Source: Siphonodentalium dalli
Lineage: Eukaryota; Mollusca; Scaphopoda; Gadilida; Siphonodentaliidae
Reading direction: 5' to 3'
Assembly (NCBI GenBank): GCA_032622095.1
Contig: CP136068.1
Location: 8,347,314 to 8,411,313, forward strand
Length of the DNA stretch: 64,000 nucleotides
A program made the position numbers and the translations under genes. Positions 21,445 through 32,964 of this stretch are shown here, piece after piece. The notes below the pieces were generated by a model. That model saw only the letters and a list, made by a program, of their open reading frames with translations, made no database searches and was not told where the DNA came from. Numbering within the stretch: position 1 is the first letter of the stretch; the number at the start of each line of letters is the position of its first letter.

Positions 21445-21519
21445 CTTCGGTGGTGTGGGGCACCGTTGTAGTAGTTGTTGTCTCTGTTGCTTGCCCCTGC
21501 TGCTTGGCGTCATCGGAAT
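21445..21519 (-). CDS. Thr-rich linker exon, probably of lectin paralogue 2
   Basis: A 75-nt minus-strand exon bordered by TTTATTCAG upstream and GTATGG downstream, symmetric in phase 1. It encodes 25 residues that are acidic then Gln/Thr-rich (SDDAKQQGQATET followed by a Thr run and VPHTTE), a typical extended, O-glycosylatable spacer. Its phase fits exon 29566-29809 upstream on the same strand, and fits the acceptor phase of the lectin-domain exon seen in paralogue 3. No cognate lectin-domain exon is found below 21445, so paralogue 2 may be incomplete in the window, or this exon may belong to another gene. Confidence 0.5.
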
Positions 21520-21896
21520 CTGAATAAATGGAACGAATAACACAAAACATATACGTCAAATATGTTTTGGAACCGGTAAACCAAGGGGTAATTGGTTTCT
21601 GCAGATTCAAATGGTTAATTTAATAGGTCATTGGGCAATTAGATATTTCGACAAACAGGAGTGTATAAAGATGAGATGGTTCATATTATCCGGATGTGAA
21701 TAAAAAGTGCGCTACCGTTCGGCTTGTTTGGATATTCTGATGATTTAACAGCTCAAAATTGATTTTTGGGATTTTATTACGCAGAATCGGCAATATGCCG
21801 ACGAGATGAAATAAAATTCGCTACTACACGACTTCCGAATAATTCCTATGCGATTTAGACCTGCTAGTTTCATTTATACCCGTTTCGTGGGTAAAG
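21520..21896. other. Intron-like sequence, nothing recognised
   Basis: No repeat or ORF supported. Lies between the linker exon and the TIR element that begins at 21897. Confidence 0.4.
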
Positions 21897-23843
21897 CCCC
21901 TGTCACACTCATGTCGGCGCTCTCATTGCGCTGCAAAAGTATCAAAGCGCCCACCTAAACGCACTAAGGTCTGCAAGAACCGATTGGTGATGCAGTGGAC
22001 ACTGGCTACAACGGGCGATGATCTCCACGGTCGCCCATATAGGTGCCAGAGCGCCGCGCTTGTTTTATGCATGCACAAAACAAGCCCAGAGACTCGGCGT
22101 TCTGACCAGGACGTAGTACTGTCGCCGGGACAGCGCAAAGTAAAGCGCCAAGCGAGCGACGTGAGCGTTATGTGGACGTAGCAAGAGCGCATATTAGCTT
22201 CTCGTGGTCGCAACAAGAAATTAATCTTGTCTTTTGCGACTACAGTAAGCTTAATCAAATTCTCACTACGTGCCTTTCCCGTCCTTAATACGCTCAATGA
22301 GGCTCTGTCCAACACTTATTGCGCTCTTTCTGCGCTGTCGTGGGGTGTTATGGACTGGTTCCCGCTCATAGAACGTCCACATTGTGCTGCCACTGCGACT
22401 CTGGCGCTCGCTTTACGCACAAGCGTTATACATGGCGTTCTTCCGCGTTTATAGCAGGTTTACAGTACGATCCCACTTTGAAATGCGGTCTGCTCATACC
22501 ACTGTCACACTCCGCTGCGATCAGGCTGGCGTTTGCTTTGAGTTGAGTATCAAAATACGAGTAACGCACAGTGGAAGCGCGGAAAATTGTCAGAAATTTT
22601 CAATCTGTTAAAACAAGAGAACCAATGTCAGAAATGGTAACGCGCTCAAGATCATATATTATAAACCCAAGAATGTAATTGTAGAAATAAAATATATTGG
22701 TTTTGCGAATGACCAACTCAGAACTCCGTTAAATAACAATAACAACCAGCACCTACTTAACGAACCGGTGGCCGACTCGACCGTCTCCGACCACAACCCC
22801 CAGTGGGCTGCAGAAATTTCTTTCATTTGTAATTGACATATAGTTTATCACAAACCAAAAATCAACATTAATCAACGTTGATTAACACAATAAACGAAAT
22901 TGAATTTCCCCAACTACATCCACCTTTTACGGGATTCGGCCTCCAGCTCGCAGTTTGACTTTTAATCATCCCAAAAATTCCCATTCTATAAATAAAACTA
23001 ATAAAACACCCATTGATAATGTCAGCCCCCACGCGAAACGAGAAACTCCCCACCAGTTATACATGCGGCGCGCGTGGCAACCTATGCTCCTATTCCGCTT
23101 ATCACGTTTTCATCGCGCTCTTTGTACGACCCATTGCGTTCCTGCTTTGTCAAGTCTAACGCTCTCACACGCTCTCACTGCGTTTCCTCCACGCCGTAAA
23201 CGCTCTTAATGCGTTCAAGTCGTTGTCATTGCGTTGTTAGTACGCTTTGTGCTGTCATGGCGACGGTAGTACGCCTGGTCAGAACTCAGAACGCCGAACC
23301 TCTGCGCTTGTTTTGTGCATGCACAAAACAAGCGCGGCGCTCTGGCGCTCTGGCGCTCTGGGGCGACCACGGAGACCCTCTCCCGTCCTAGCCAGTGTCC
23401 ACTGCGTCACCAATACGTTATTGGATACCTTACTGCGCTTTACTTGGCGCTTTGATTATTTTTCAGCGCAATGCAAGCGCCGGCCTGATCGCATCGGAGT
23501 GTGACAGTAGCTTAATCGGACAGCTAATCTATTGCGGAGTGTTGGGTATTTCCCCCCCAACCTAAAAACTGACTATGACTGGAGAACGCAGGAGGCGCTA
23601 TCTATACGCTCCGCACCCGCGCAGAGAACGTTTTGCGAACTTATTGAGAACGTACTAGCATCACTATGACAGCGACTTGAACGCACTAAGAGCGTGATAC
23701 TTGACAAAGTAGGAACGCAATAGGGGCATACTTTGTTTTAAAAGTTTGACCATTTTCACAGTTTTCGGCGCTCCTCCTGCGTGTTACTCATACGTTGGTA
23801 CTTTTGCAGCGCAGTGAGAGCGCCGGCCTGAGTGTGACAGGGG
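21897..23843. mobile_element. 1.95-kb TIR element with GC-rich minisatellite interior
   Basis: Inverted ends begin CCCCTGTCACACTCA and continue GGCGCTCTCA-TGCGCTGC and AAAAGTA on both sides. The interior repeats CGCTC-type hexamers (for example GGCGCTCTGGCGCTCTGG at 23337). Two copies of a palindrome around TTGTTTT-TGCATGCACAAAACAAGC are at 22060 and 23307. Frames of 60-130 codons here are side effects of the repeat. No transposase; target duplication not clear (TAAA and TTTA beside the ends). Superfamily unassigned. Confidence 0.75.
22501..23508. mobile_element. Inner TIR element related to, and nested in, the 21897-23843 element
   Basis: Inner inverted ends read ACTGTCACACTCCG, then TGCGATCAGGC-GGCG, on both sides. 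They share TGTCACACTC and the GGCG core with the outer ends, so this is a related family inserted into, or generated within, the outer element. Part of its right arm (23240-23450) is complementary to the outer left arm (21950-22190). Confidence 0.65.
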
Positions 23844-25118
23844 TTTAATATTAATAGTGAAGATGACATGACATGGTTTGTGACTTCATTTGCCGATGTG
23901 TGGTTCAGGGAGCATTTGGATAAATACACAACCCACAGATGTTCATGTTCTTAACATATATTTTTAGACCATATGGATCATGTCTGTAGTCAATAACATT
24001 TTATTTAGGTTACATCCACAATCACTGTCTTTGACATATAGTGTTGTACTAAATAACTGATTACGATTGTTGTTATATCACATTCTGGTGAAGTGGTGTT
24101 GATAATGGCTCTTTAAATTATGCTAGTTGTCTTATCTATGTTGAGGATATTCGACAGCTATGTATATTATACATAAAGTACATGTTCATCCAATGACAAA
24201 CGGCAATTTCCATTCCTGACATACTCTCGTACAATTATACATTTTGTAATAACTCAGCAAATTATATCACTTGTTGCGTTGGTTTAATTAGTTTACCGTC
24301 ATGTTTCCTGTGAACTATACTCTATAAATTCAAGTACAACCCTGTTACGTCCGTGATACATTAATGACACTTGATAATCAAAAATACAGTTCAGCGGTCA
24401 TTCTCTGGCGGAGTAACTTCACACTTGTGGTCAGTATATATCGGCTGCAAAATTGGCTAAATATACCATGTGTTATGACGGTATGTTCGAGAGATCACAC
24501 CATATGCAGCTAATGCTTAGTTTAAACTCAGAAAACTCTCAGTGAAGGTATAAGAATCATTTAGATAAAATCTCGTGAACGAGTAGCCTGTTTGTATATG
24601 TGCGGAGACGGTGTTAATTAATATAGTGGTTCTCGAGTAAACAAGTAAAGAGTTATAGCGCGCAGACGTATTTTGGTCAAGCGGTTTATTGCAATGCAGT
24701 TTGATGGAGTTAAGCTATTCTTTATCTATAGGACTTATGGAAATTGCATAGATGTTTGGACGTCATTAGTTTTCATGTATATTTAGAATTGGATTGACAA
24801 TTATAATATAAATCTCACCATTACAGGCTACTTTATATTCATTCGGATTTGGAATTATTTATTTTTATTTTCACAATCCATGCAGGGACGCGGCTATGTG
24901 AACCTCATTCTGAGTAGAGTCATACAACTTATCATAATCATTACAAACGTCGTCTGATATCACTGTTATCGTAGTCGTGATATACCACATTGCATAATGA
25001 TTATTTGTTTCGAGATGACTCGCGCCTCAAAGAGACTATTGACAATAAGTCGAATATGTATACATCATTAGAAGCGGAATTGTTTACTGACCAACTGAAC
25101 GCAGTTGCACCATATATC
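23844..25118. other. About 1.3 kb without recognised features
   Basis: AT-rich, no ORF over 60 codons of note, no repeat family identified. Confidence 0.4.
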
Positions 25119-25470
25119 GACCCCATATCTCTCATATGTCTTTAAAAAATCACTTTCAAAACTAGGAATTGTAAATTATAATTTTACCAGACTGCCATTT
25201 TGCCTAATTGGGTATGTGAGCAGAAAAACGTAACACTAATTTGTCATTGGTCAAATATAAATCAAATATATATCACAGCAGCAATGAATATATGCTCTAT
25301 CTAAAACGAAATAAAGTTATATTGTCTTTTCTAACCATTTTATTGTTTTGGGTGTGAACCATAAATAGTACTCCATGTTGGCTCGCACAAAATGGCAGTC
25401 TGGCGAATTTATAATTTATACTTCAGGGTTACGAAAGTAATTTGTAAATAAATACGAGAAATATGGGGTC
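25119..25470. mobile_element. 352-bp MITE with about 85-bp inverted ends
   Basis: Ends start GACCCCATAT-TCTC. Inner landmarks CCAGACTGCCATTTTG and CAAAATGGCAGTCTGG mirror each other. No coding capacity; target duplication not evident. Confidence 0.75.
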
Positions 25471-25847
25471 AATGGGTGGTGTGACTGTGTTGCTTTAGTC
25501 AGTAAATGATGTATACTGTGTATAGTAGTGTCTTCGACGTGTTAGTCTGTTTAAAACGGTGTATTTGACCACGCTAGAGTGGACATAATGTCCAACGAGT
25601 GAAGAAAACAGCCCATCTGCTTCAGACCTCTGCTCATAACCGAAGTTCTGAACCAAATTGTTCACAGGATACACCAAATTGAAGAGTACTAAAATACATT
25701 TAGCTTAACAATATAAAAGCTTGTTGGAACTATTTCGTTGTCGTCTGCGCCAATATCGTCACCACACCATCGTCTTCCTCATACTTTGGCACCATAATTT
25801 CTATTTGGATTACTAGTATGAGTACATAGATGATAGCTAGAGTTTTT

Positions 25848-25943
25848 AGTGGATACCGAAAATTATCTCATGAGTGACCGAGACAAATGTCTATTTAATA
25901 AACATTTGTCGCGGTCACGAATGAGATAATTTTTGGTATCCAC
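25848..25943. repeat. 96-bp near-perfect hairpin
   Basis: Arms AGTGGATACCGAAAATTATC and GATAATTTTTGGTATCCACT, then GTGACCG-GACAAATGT mirrored, around a TTTAATAA-type loop. Looks like a short foldback MITE. Confidence 0.75.
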
Positions 25944-27485
25944 TCATAAACACAATATTTTATTTTTATTTTACGCGTGCACATTATGTGCATATTCCCA
26001 TTATAACTGGGTCACATTCAAATCTAATACTTCATAATACAATTGTACTATTTGATACTATATATATTTTACAATTCGATGATAGTTATTAGAGAAATTC
26101 AGTTACGTCATAGACGTCCGAGCTACAATGAAAGTGTAATTTTCTATATCTTCACTGCTAGTGGTTGATATATAACGATTATTATCTGTTAGCGATTTCT
26201 TCTATCATCTATTGTCGAGCTTATAGTAAATAACAATGCAATCTATCTGCTAGGTAACATTCCGAATAAGTTTTTCGTAACTGCAATGAAACTAATACAA
26301 TTACATGTTGTGCTCGGCTTTCAAATGGAATACTCATGTCAGTGACACAGGCAGTTGGCTTTCAATTGTTCCAACGATTGTCATGCTGCGTTAGTTGAGA
26401 TGTTGATTTGATGCTGATTAGATAATGCATATAACTGTCGTGAACACGAGTGATTGTATGTGAAAGCTAAGCATTCTAGCAAATAGAATAAAACTATACA
26501 TAAAACGACTACCGGAACAGGGACTCGGGCATTGATAAATGGATGGTCGTAATTAGTAATTAGCGGGGAATTTGTTGGGTTTTAGACAACTTTCCTAAAT
26601 TCGGTAAAAACTTTCAACGGAAATTTTCCAATCTTCGCGTCAGGTTGGAAATTTCCAACACTTGGAAATCTTGAGGCCAGTCAAATTAAAAAAATCAAAT
26701 GTTCTCCAACCTCACCGAACAATGGCCAGTCAAAACCTGATAATCAATTAAAAAGTACAAATAAAACAAACAGACAAACAAAAACAAATCGTGGCCTGAA
26801 TATGTCTGTAGTTAGACCTGTGTATATTCTAGGAAAACAAAAACAAAAATATGTTAGAATTTTCATGAAGTTAGACTGTTATAAATGCTAGGATTTTGTA
26901 GTTTTCAGGGTCATATTTCAAATTGTTTCGTGATTCCTCCCCACAATAGGTATACAGTTAGGAAATGCCAAGCGACAGGGTAGGAAGCAAATGAAATTAC
27001 TCGACATTTCGAGTTCGGCCTAGTTGAAGGGGCGGGGTGCGTCTGACAAATCCACGTAGCCCTCCAGCCACGTCGCTGATTGCTACTCGACTATATATTG
27101 AATGATATATAGGCACTATTTGCGCGATTATATGCTGTTTCGACGAAAACTAACACAGGTTATTCACTTGTTCACTGACAATTTGTTAACTTTTGGGGTG
27201 ATACTTAAAGGTATACGTAAGGTAGGGAAAACATTGGGCGTACATGATGGAACTGATGATAATTTTCATGGGAGATAAGATCACGCATGTCATGTTAGAA
27301 TTGTGCAATAACTGGACATATTAGGATACAATTCAGTATGAAACATAACCTGAAGGGCATGGGTGTCCGAAATTAAATCCGCATACTGCTCTGAGCAACT
27401 GCTGTATTCTGTATCCATTTTAACACTTTAGTTTGTTTTACTGTAGTTAAATTGATCTGATCTGTAATATAATCACGTTTAAACC
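25944..27485. other. About 1.5 kb without genes; repeat fragment at 26565-26690
   Basis: Contains a fragment similar to 18520-18800 and nothing else that I can support. Confidence 0.4.
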
Positions 27486-27486
27486 A

Positions 27487-27575
27487 TCGTCGTAATCATC
27501 ATCATCATGATCACCATCTTCATTATCCTCAGTACCTTTATCATTATCATAGTCATAATCAATATCATCACATCT
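27487..27575. repeat. CAT/ATC microsatellite, imperfect
   Basis: Runs of ATCATC and CATTATCATAGTCATAATC. The minus-strand Met/Ile-rich frame across it is a repeat artefact. Confidence 0.8.
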
Positions 27576-27853
27576 GTATCTGTCAAGGACCTATGTTGTG
27601 ATCGCTGCGCCTCTGCGCCATTATGATCGTCCGCGCCATGGATATCCATGACGAACTGTAGCATTCAGATCGTTCAGTCGGGAGACGCACTGCGATTCAA
27701 TAAATATGTCGAGAGTTTGTGCTTTCACATAATTTAAGATTATGTAATAAAAACGCCAACGTGCAGCAGATATGGACTTATGACTCACATATACTATGTA
27801 ATAAACTATACTTCTCGACAGAAGGACTTCCACACAGTTGTGTAGCTCGTTTA

Positions 27854-28139
27854 TACACACTAAAGCGTAATAAAGAATAACATTCAACTTAATAAAAGTT
27901 TAGCATTGCTTATTTACCTACATAAATAGTGTAAACGTGTTCAATCCACACAATGCATACAATGTAAAGGATTGGATCAACTTTGAACCATCACAGAGTA
28001 GAACTGTTACACGTTTGTCTATAATTTATATACGATTTAATTCAATGCACATGTCATAGCATGATTTATTTAAATCATCAACTGTGTCGGCTCGAACTTA
28101 AATATAAATGACATCTTTTTCTAAGAGAGTTTATTGTTA
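27854..28139 (+). repeat. Direct duplication, copy 1 (pairs with 28492-28772)
   Basis: About 95 percent identical over 280 bases (ACACTAAAGCGTAA-AAAGAA to TCTAAGAGAGTTTATTGTTA). The copies are separated by a 350-bp block ending in a LINE-type 3' tail. Confidence 0.9.
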
Positions 28140-28369
28140 GGGTGTACAAAATATTAATCTCGAGAAACTCCTCCTTGGAGATGCTACTCTGAATAGTACA
28201 CAAAACCGGAACATATTTAGGGCTGTTCAATGATACATAACCTCGACATCGCGGTTTAATCTCTAAATTCAACACCTTAATGTGCAAACCTCTACCGCAA
28301 AACGAAAGTAGCTACATGTTGTTTTATCACTACATTATAAGTGAAACGATGTTATACATATGAATTATC

Positions 28370-28491
28370 ATGTTTGTGTGTAATTGTATTTTATGTTCGT
28401 TTTGTGTAATACAATTATGTGGGGAGAGAGACCCTTTGTAAGTTGCAAAACTAGTGTCTCGATCCCTTTGCGATATTATGCAATATATATA
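28370..28491 (+). mobile_element. LINE-type 3' tail between duplicated copies
   Basis: ATGTGGGGAGAGAGACCC, TGTCTCGATCCCT and a terminal GCAATATATAT run resemble the 3' UTR of the LINE fragment at 57740-57830 (GTATGGGGAGAGGGGC, CACAATCCCTATT). No coding part here. Confidence 0.5.
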
Positions 28492-28772
28492 TTTACACTA
28501 AAGCGTAACAAAGAATAACATTCAACTTAATAAAAGTTTTAACTTTGCTTATTTACCTACATAAATAGTGTAAACGTGTTCAATCCACACAATGTCTACA
28601 ATGTGATCAACTTTGAACCATCACATAGTAGAACTGTTACACGTTTGTCTATATAATTTATATACGATTTTTTTCAATGTACATATCATAGCATGATTTA
28701 TTCAAGTCATCAACTGTGTCGGCTCGAACTTAAATATACATGACATCTTTTTCTAAGAGAGTTTATTGTTAT
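28492..28772 (+). repeat. Direct duplication, copy 2
   Basis: Begins exactly where the LINE-type tail ends; see copy 1 at 27854. Confidence 0.9.
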
Positions 28773-28856
28773 CAGTGTCCTAATAAGTTGAAAATAAGGT
28801 GCGGGTGCATCATTTGTGTGCGGAAACACGAAAATAGCAGATCATTATTCGAGTTC

Positions 28857-29007
28857 TTTCTATTGGTTGTCGTTCTGCCATATCCATAGTTTTATTTCGA
28901 TTTCGGTTCTGAGAAGCTGGTATGGGCAGGCGAGCGTTGTCGGCAAGTGTCGAGCCTATATATTCGCTGACTATGACCTGACAATAGCATCATTAAGTTC
29001 AAATAAG
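28857..29007 (+). repeat. Tandem diverged duplication, copy 1 (pairs with 29084-29222)
   Basis: TTGTCG-T-TGCCATATCCATAGTTT, then CACTGACTATGACCTGA-type and GCAT-ATTAAGTTCAAATA are shared between the two copies. Confidence 0.75.
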
Positions 29008-29083
29008 TTCTGAATCGACATCTATAAAGTACTACTGATAAGCTTTTCGAATAGGTACTACGTCACTATAATTTGTGTTTTTT

Positions 29084-29222
29084 TCTATTAGTTGTCGCTG
29101 TGCCATATCCATAGTTTCGATTTCCGTGCCGAGGCGCCATGTGTGGGCACGCGAACATGCAATCATCGAACCTATACTCACTGACTATGACCTGATAACA
29201 GCATTATTAAGTTCAAATATTC
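29084..29222 (+). repeat. Tandem diverged duplication, copy 2
   Basis: See copy 1 at 28857; about three quarters identical by eye. Confidence 0.75.
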
Positions 29223-29565
29223 CAGGTAAACAGAACCATCGCACATCAATGTAAGACGTATTTTCTCACAAACGGATTCATAGTCGTCAATCATGCGAAC
29301 AGATTTCTTGACCGTCGAAAAACGACTATTATTAGCTATTCGTACACACGTAATTCCCATCAGTATTATAGTTCAGTATGCGGAAGGTGTCCAATTATTC
29401 AAAAAATATAGAACATAACTCGTTTATCCTCACACATGTCTGAAGTATCATGTAATGTATATTATGTTACTGTTTTCAGCACTGTATATTATCTTCTGTT
29501 TCACTCGTTACTCACATTTTGTTTTTGAACGAATTTTGTTTAAGAATATTCTAAGTAGTACTTAC
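29223..29565. other. Intron-side sequence of lectin paralogue 2, nothing else recognised
   Basis: Lies just downstream, on the minus strand, of the splice donor of exon 29566-29809. Confidence 0.4.
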
Positions 29566-29809
29566 CCATATCGAAGTTTCCAGTGTCGTCTGCTAGCAGA
29601 TAGCACGCGGTCTCGTTGAAGGTGAATGACACACATCCCGCGATACTAAGACAATCTTTGCTGCACCCGATCTTTGATATTGGACTTGTTGACGCGATGA
29701 CGTTAGTTACCTTCCCAAGCCCGTTTCTGGTGAATTTCGCCTCGACTATATCGCTCGATCCCGATTGAGGGGAAAACCACCACAACAGCATAAATCCCAA
29801 AATATTCAT
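29566..29809 (-). CDS. First exon of a PAN/apple-type secreted lectin gene, paralogue 2
   Basis: Minus-strand exon of 244 nt starting at the Met shared by the three paralogues (MNILGFMLLWWF). The signal peptide ends near SPQSG. The mature part begins SSDIVEAKFTRNG and keeps the PAN-like cysteines (IGCSKDCLSIAGCVSF and ACYLLADDTG). The donor ATGG/GTAAGT leaves phase 1, matching the linker exon 21445-21519. An upstream in-frame Met exists, but paralogy favours the inner one. No stop or frameshift is seen. Likely a secreted glycan- or protein-binding module; the lectin-domain exons for this paralogue were not found. Confidence 0.75.
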
Positions 29810-30070
29810 GTCGTGTGCGTGTACGTCAGCGCGACATGTCCGCCTAATCAACCGACAATGGATATATTCCACGGTGGACTATTACCGGTGCCAATGTGCA
29901 AGCTCGCGGGAACCAATCAATCCTTCCTACTCTCCTCGAACGCACATGATTGACTTCATATCGCGTGCGAATGACGTCAATATTCGAGGAAAATAACCAA
30001 TGTCACCGAGTACTCGTTAAAGTTAAAAGCAGATCCATTCAGAAACAAAGATGTTGTTTGCTGTTATTTC
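29810..30070 (-). promoter_or_regulatory. Promoter-proximal region of lectin paralogue 2, with TGACGTCA
   Basis: CRE at 29972-29979, 163 bases upstream of the ATG, in the same flanking context as paralogue 1 (TCGCGTGCG-ATGACGTCAA and GGA-AATAACC). Similarity extends to about 30065 (AGAAACAAAGATGTTGTTTG). Confidence 0.5.
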
Positions 30071-30585
30071 TACCCACACAATGACCTCTCCGTTCCGCCA
30101 AGGATGCTCGGTCTTCTTGTGACCGTCCCGTCCCGTCTTCCTGTGATTTTCCTGTCACCGGAAAATTACGCCCCTGGTGCGGCGTGCTAGCACTATATAA
30201 CAATATACCGCTTCCGGGTAGAGACCGACGGCAATGAAGATACAATTTTAATAAGGTCGATTTAACAACTACTCGTAAACATTAAATTAAACCTAAAAAA
30301 TAACGGTCACACACTGCGTAGTCTGATCATGCGATCGACACACACGAACTATATAGTTATATGTATATCATAATAGGTAGGTTTAGCCACAAGTAAAAGT
30401 AATACGTGAATACAATGTGTGTTTCCAGTGGAAGCCTTTTTAGTAGAGGCTCTTATGTACACACGTGTGCACGTTGTGAAGAAATATAGCGACTATTCCA
30501 ATGACGTTGCTTGATATCTCAGGCACCAGAAAACAAATGTTAGACTCCTTGGGGTCGCGACTGTGTGGATTTATGACGTAATCAA
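30071..30585. other. About 500 bp without recognised features
   Basis: Contains short tandem GTCCCGTC-type and CTTCCTGTGA-type pairs near 30125-30160; no gene. Confidence 0.4.
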
Positions 30586-31840
30586 GATGGCCGCCATACA
30601 CAATTTCACAGTATGCACTGAGTCAGTTTGATTAATATTTACTAGTAAATTTATTATAGAAATTTGATTATCTCACCGCTGACGCGAAACTAATACCCCA
30701 TACTTCCATTTGACAGAAAAAGTGGCCACCATAAACCAAGATGGCCGCCAAAATGGCGACCGAAATTCGGAAAATTGATGATTTTTCACACTTTTCTCTT
30801 GAATCATTAACCGATGTTTGAAATTTGTAACGAATAAAGACTTAAATTTGAATAAATTCTAGTATCTCACCATTTCTACAACATAATATGTCATATTGCG
30901 GATCTCATTCCTGCCAGCTATCTTTAAAATGTGAATTCAAAAATGTGCTATGAAAGTTAACCAAAATTCAATTATGTGATTGTAGCCAAGAGTTGAACAG
31001 AAAATAACTGAATTTGATGAAGATAATGTAAAAATGTTTTAAATATGTGAATTGCCATATAGTTACACTGAAAATAGTGCATTTTCGTTTTAAGATGGCG
31101 GCCAAGATGGCTGCCAAAATGGAGAAATCACCAAAATCTGTCCAATTTTTATTGATATCACTCGTGAGTTGGGGAAAAGTAAATATATGTGAATATGTGC
31201 TACTTTTTCGCGGACATCCATCGACTTATGGAATGATTTGTAAATTTGGAGAACCATATAGCTGCTTATACCCGAGAATTCAACAGAATTATACCACGGA
31301 AATTAAGTCAAATCATCTTCATGGCAGCCACACAAAATTGCAGAATGGGCACTGAGTGAGGAAGAAAATTTAACACAGAAAATGAAAAATATTTTTACGG
31401 CAATGATAAAATTGCACCAAGCTTCCCTTTGAAAGAACAAGATTGATATAAAAAAAACCAAGATGGCTGTCAAAATGGCGACCGAAATATAGAAATGTGT
31501 TGAATTGTTACACATGCCCCTTACATCATTTTAGGTTATTTGTAAACTGTGGCGAGTAGGACTTTTCTTTGTTTTTATCAGTCATGACACCAAGTACTTT
31601 GGAAAACATATTATGTTGTAATTTGTGTCTAATTGTTGTCCATACTCCGAAAAATGCAAATTAAATAATTCGCTATGTAATTTCACAAATAAACTTGCTT
31701 ATCGGGGTTCTAGATTAACATTGGACCGAAATAGGCATAATAAAATAAACAAAAGTATACACAGTTTTAAATATCGTTAGTGTCATTCAATTGCACTCGA
31801 CATTGATCTATTTAACCTAAGATGGTCGCCAGAATGGCCG
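30586..31840 (+). repeat. Degenerate array with AAGATGGC motifs every 355-365 bp
   Basis: AAGATGGCCGCC, or close variants usually followed by AAAATGGCGACCG, occurs near 30586, 30739, 31094, 31459 and 31819. The last four are spaced 355, 365 and 360 bases. Sequence between motifs is strongly diverged. The motif itself resembles the YY1 site (AANATGGCGGC), matched exactly near 31094. Confidence 0.6.
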
Positions 31841-32330
31841 CGAAAACTCAGTTATAAAATGTGATAAATGTTTATATTCTCAAACTGCATTTAGCAAAGG
31901 AGTTGGATATATTCGCCCAATCTAAATTAGATACTATCATGATAAGGTATATTGTGACTATGTTTGACCAAACATAGTTTATTTATAATCGAGAATATAT
32001 CAGAATGGACTCTTAGAAACCTAACATGAAATTGCCCAAAATAATTTAAACGATCCTGCCCGTTTACTGGGAAGGAAGTCAAACCGGATATGTGCTGACT
32101 GTATCATTATAAGAGCATAACGAGTACTCGAACGCAAAAGAATCCCTGCAGTAATAATACAGACAGAAATCCAACTTTATGGCTATATTATTTCGTTTGG
32201 GGCAGATCTGCTTTATTCGTTGCCTATTCTTGGTGAATTGTTGACCACGTTGATTTCGCCCGGCCACAAAAATTTTGAAGATTCAGGAAAAATATAACAC
32301 CTTGACTTCATCGAAGTCGAAGTTGCATTG
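31841..32330. other. Left flank of the LTR retrotransposon, nothing recognised
   Basis: No gene or repeat supported. The last four bases (ATTG, 32327-32330) are the target duplication. Confidence 0.5.
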
Positions 32331-32786
32331 TGTGAGATAACTACCCATTATAATCTCACAACTTGATTCAAACTATACGAATGTCCCAATATATAAAACC
32401 CCAAACTCAGATATTCGTGTTCGGTTCTCGAAACCTCACACGTCTTAATCTCAGCGAAGATATACACACAATGAAGATGGCTCCCAAATATGGTCAAGGG
32501 AAATGCCCATAACGAAGGAACCAATCCCGATGTGTATTGCCAAACGCCTCATCTAATATGCGTCCCAAATAGTATATAAGAGACAACCACATCCCATCAC
32601 CTCATGCTTTCACTAGACTCATCTCATACCTAGATCATATCCAGGCATCATTCACACCAGGCATCACCCATTCGGGGACATCACTTCGCGGCGACTCTTG
32701 ATCATTATATTTGTACACACTGCATATCTTATTCACAACATAATAAAGACTTGTACCTACTATATCTATGTGTTCATTACCTCACA
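32331..32786 (+). repeat. 5' LTR
   Basis: Begins TGTGAG and ends CTCACA, the short inverted ends of an LTR. Carries a TATA box (TATATAAG, 32573-32580) and a poly(A) signal (AATAAA, 32742-32747), the usual U3-R-U5 order. A TGG 9 bases downstream (32796) might be the primer-binding site, but I cannot match a tRNA. Confidence 0.95.
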
Positions 32787-32964
32787 TAGTATTAATGGTA
32801 CCGTGAACAGTTCTACGTCTCACCACACAACTTGAAGTCTCGGCCACTAGACGATCACTACAGAGCAGAAATAATCTCAAACCGCTACTCAACCACGGGG
32901 ATACAGCCTTACACTCCAGCCACGGACAGACAGCCTCACACACTAGACCACTGCACCGGTCAAC

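Noticed and set aside
21923-23504. Several 60-130 codon ORFs on both strands
   Set aside because: All lie in the GC-rich inverted repeats of the nested TIR elements; mirror-image frames give similar peptides.
27479-27664. Met/Ile-rich minus-strand ORF
   Set aside because: Product of the CAT/ATC microsatellite.
28078-28287. 69-codon minus-strand frame
   Set aside because: Crosses the boundary between a duplicated block and unique sequence, no domain, no splice logic.
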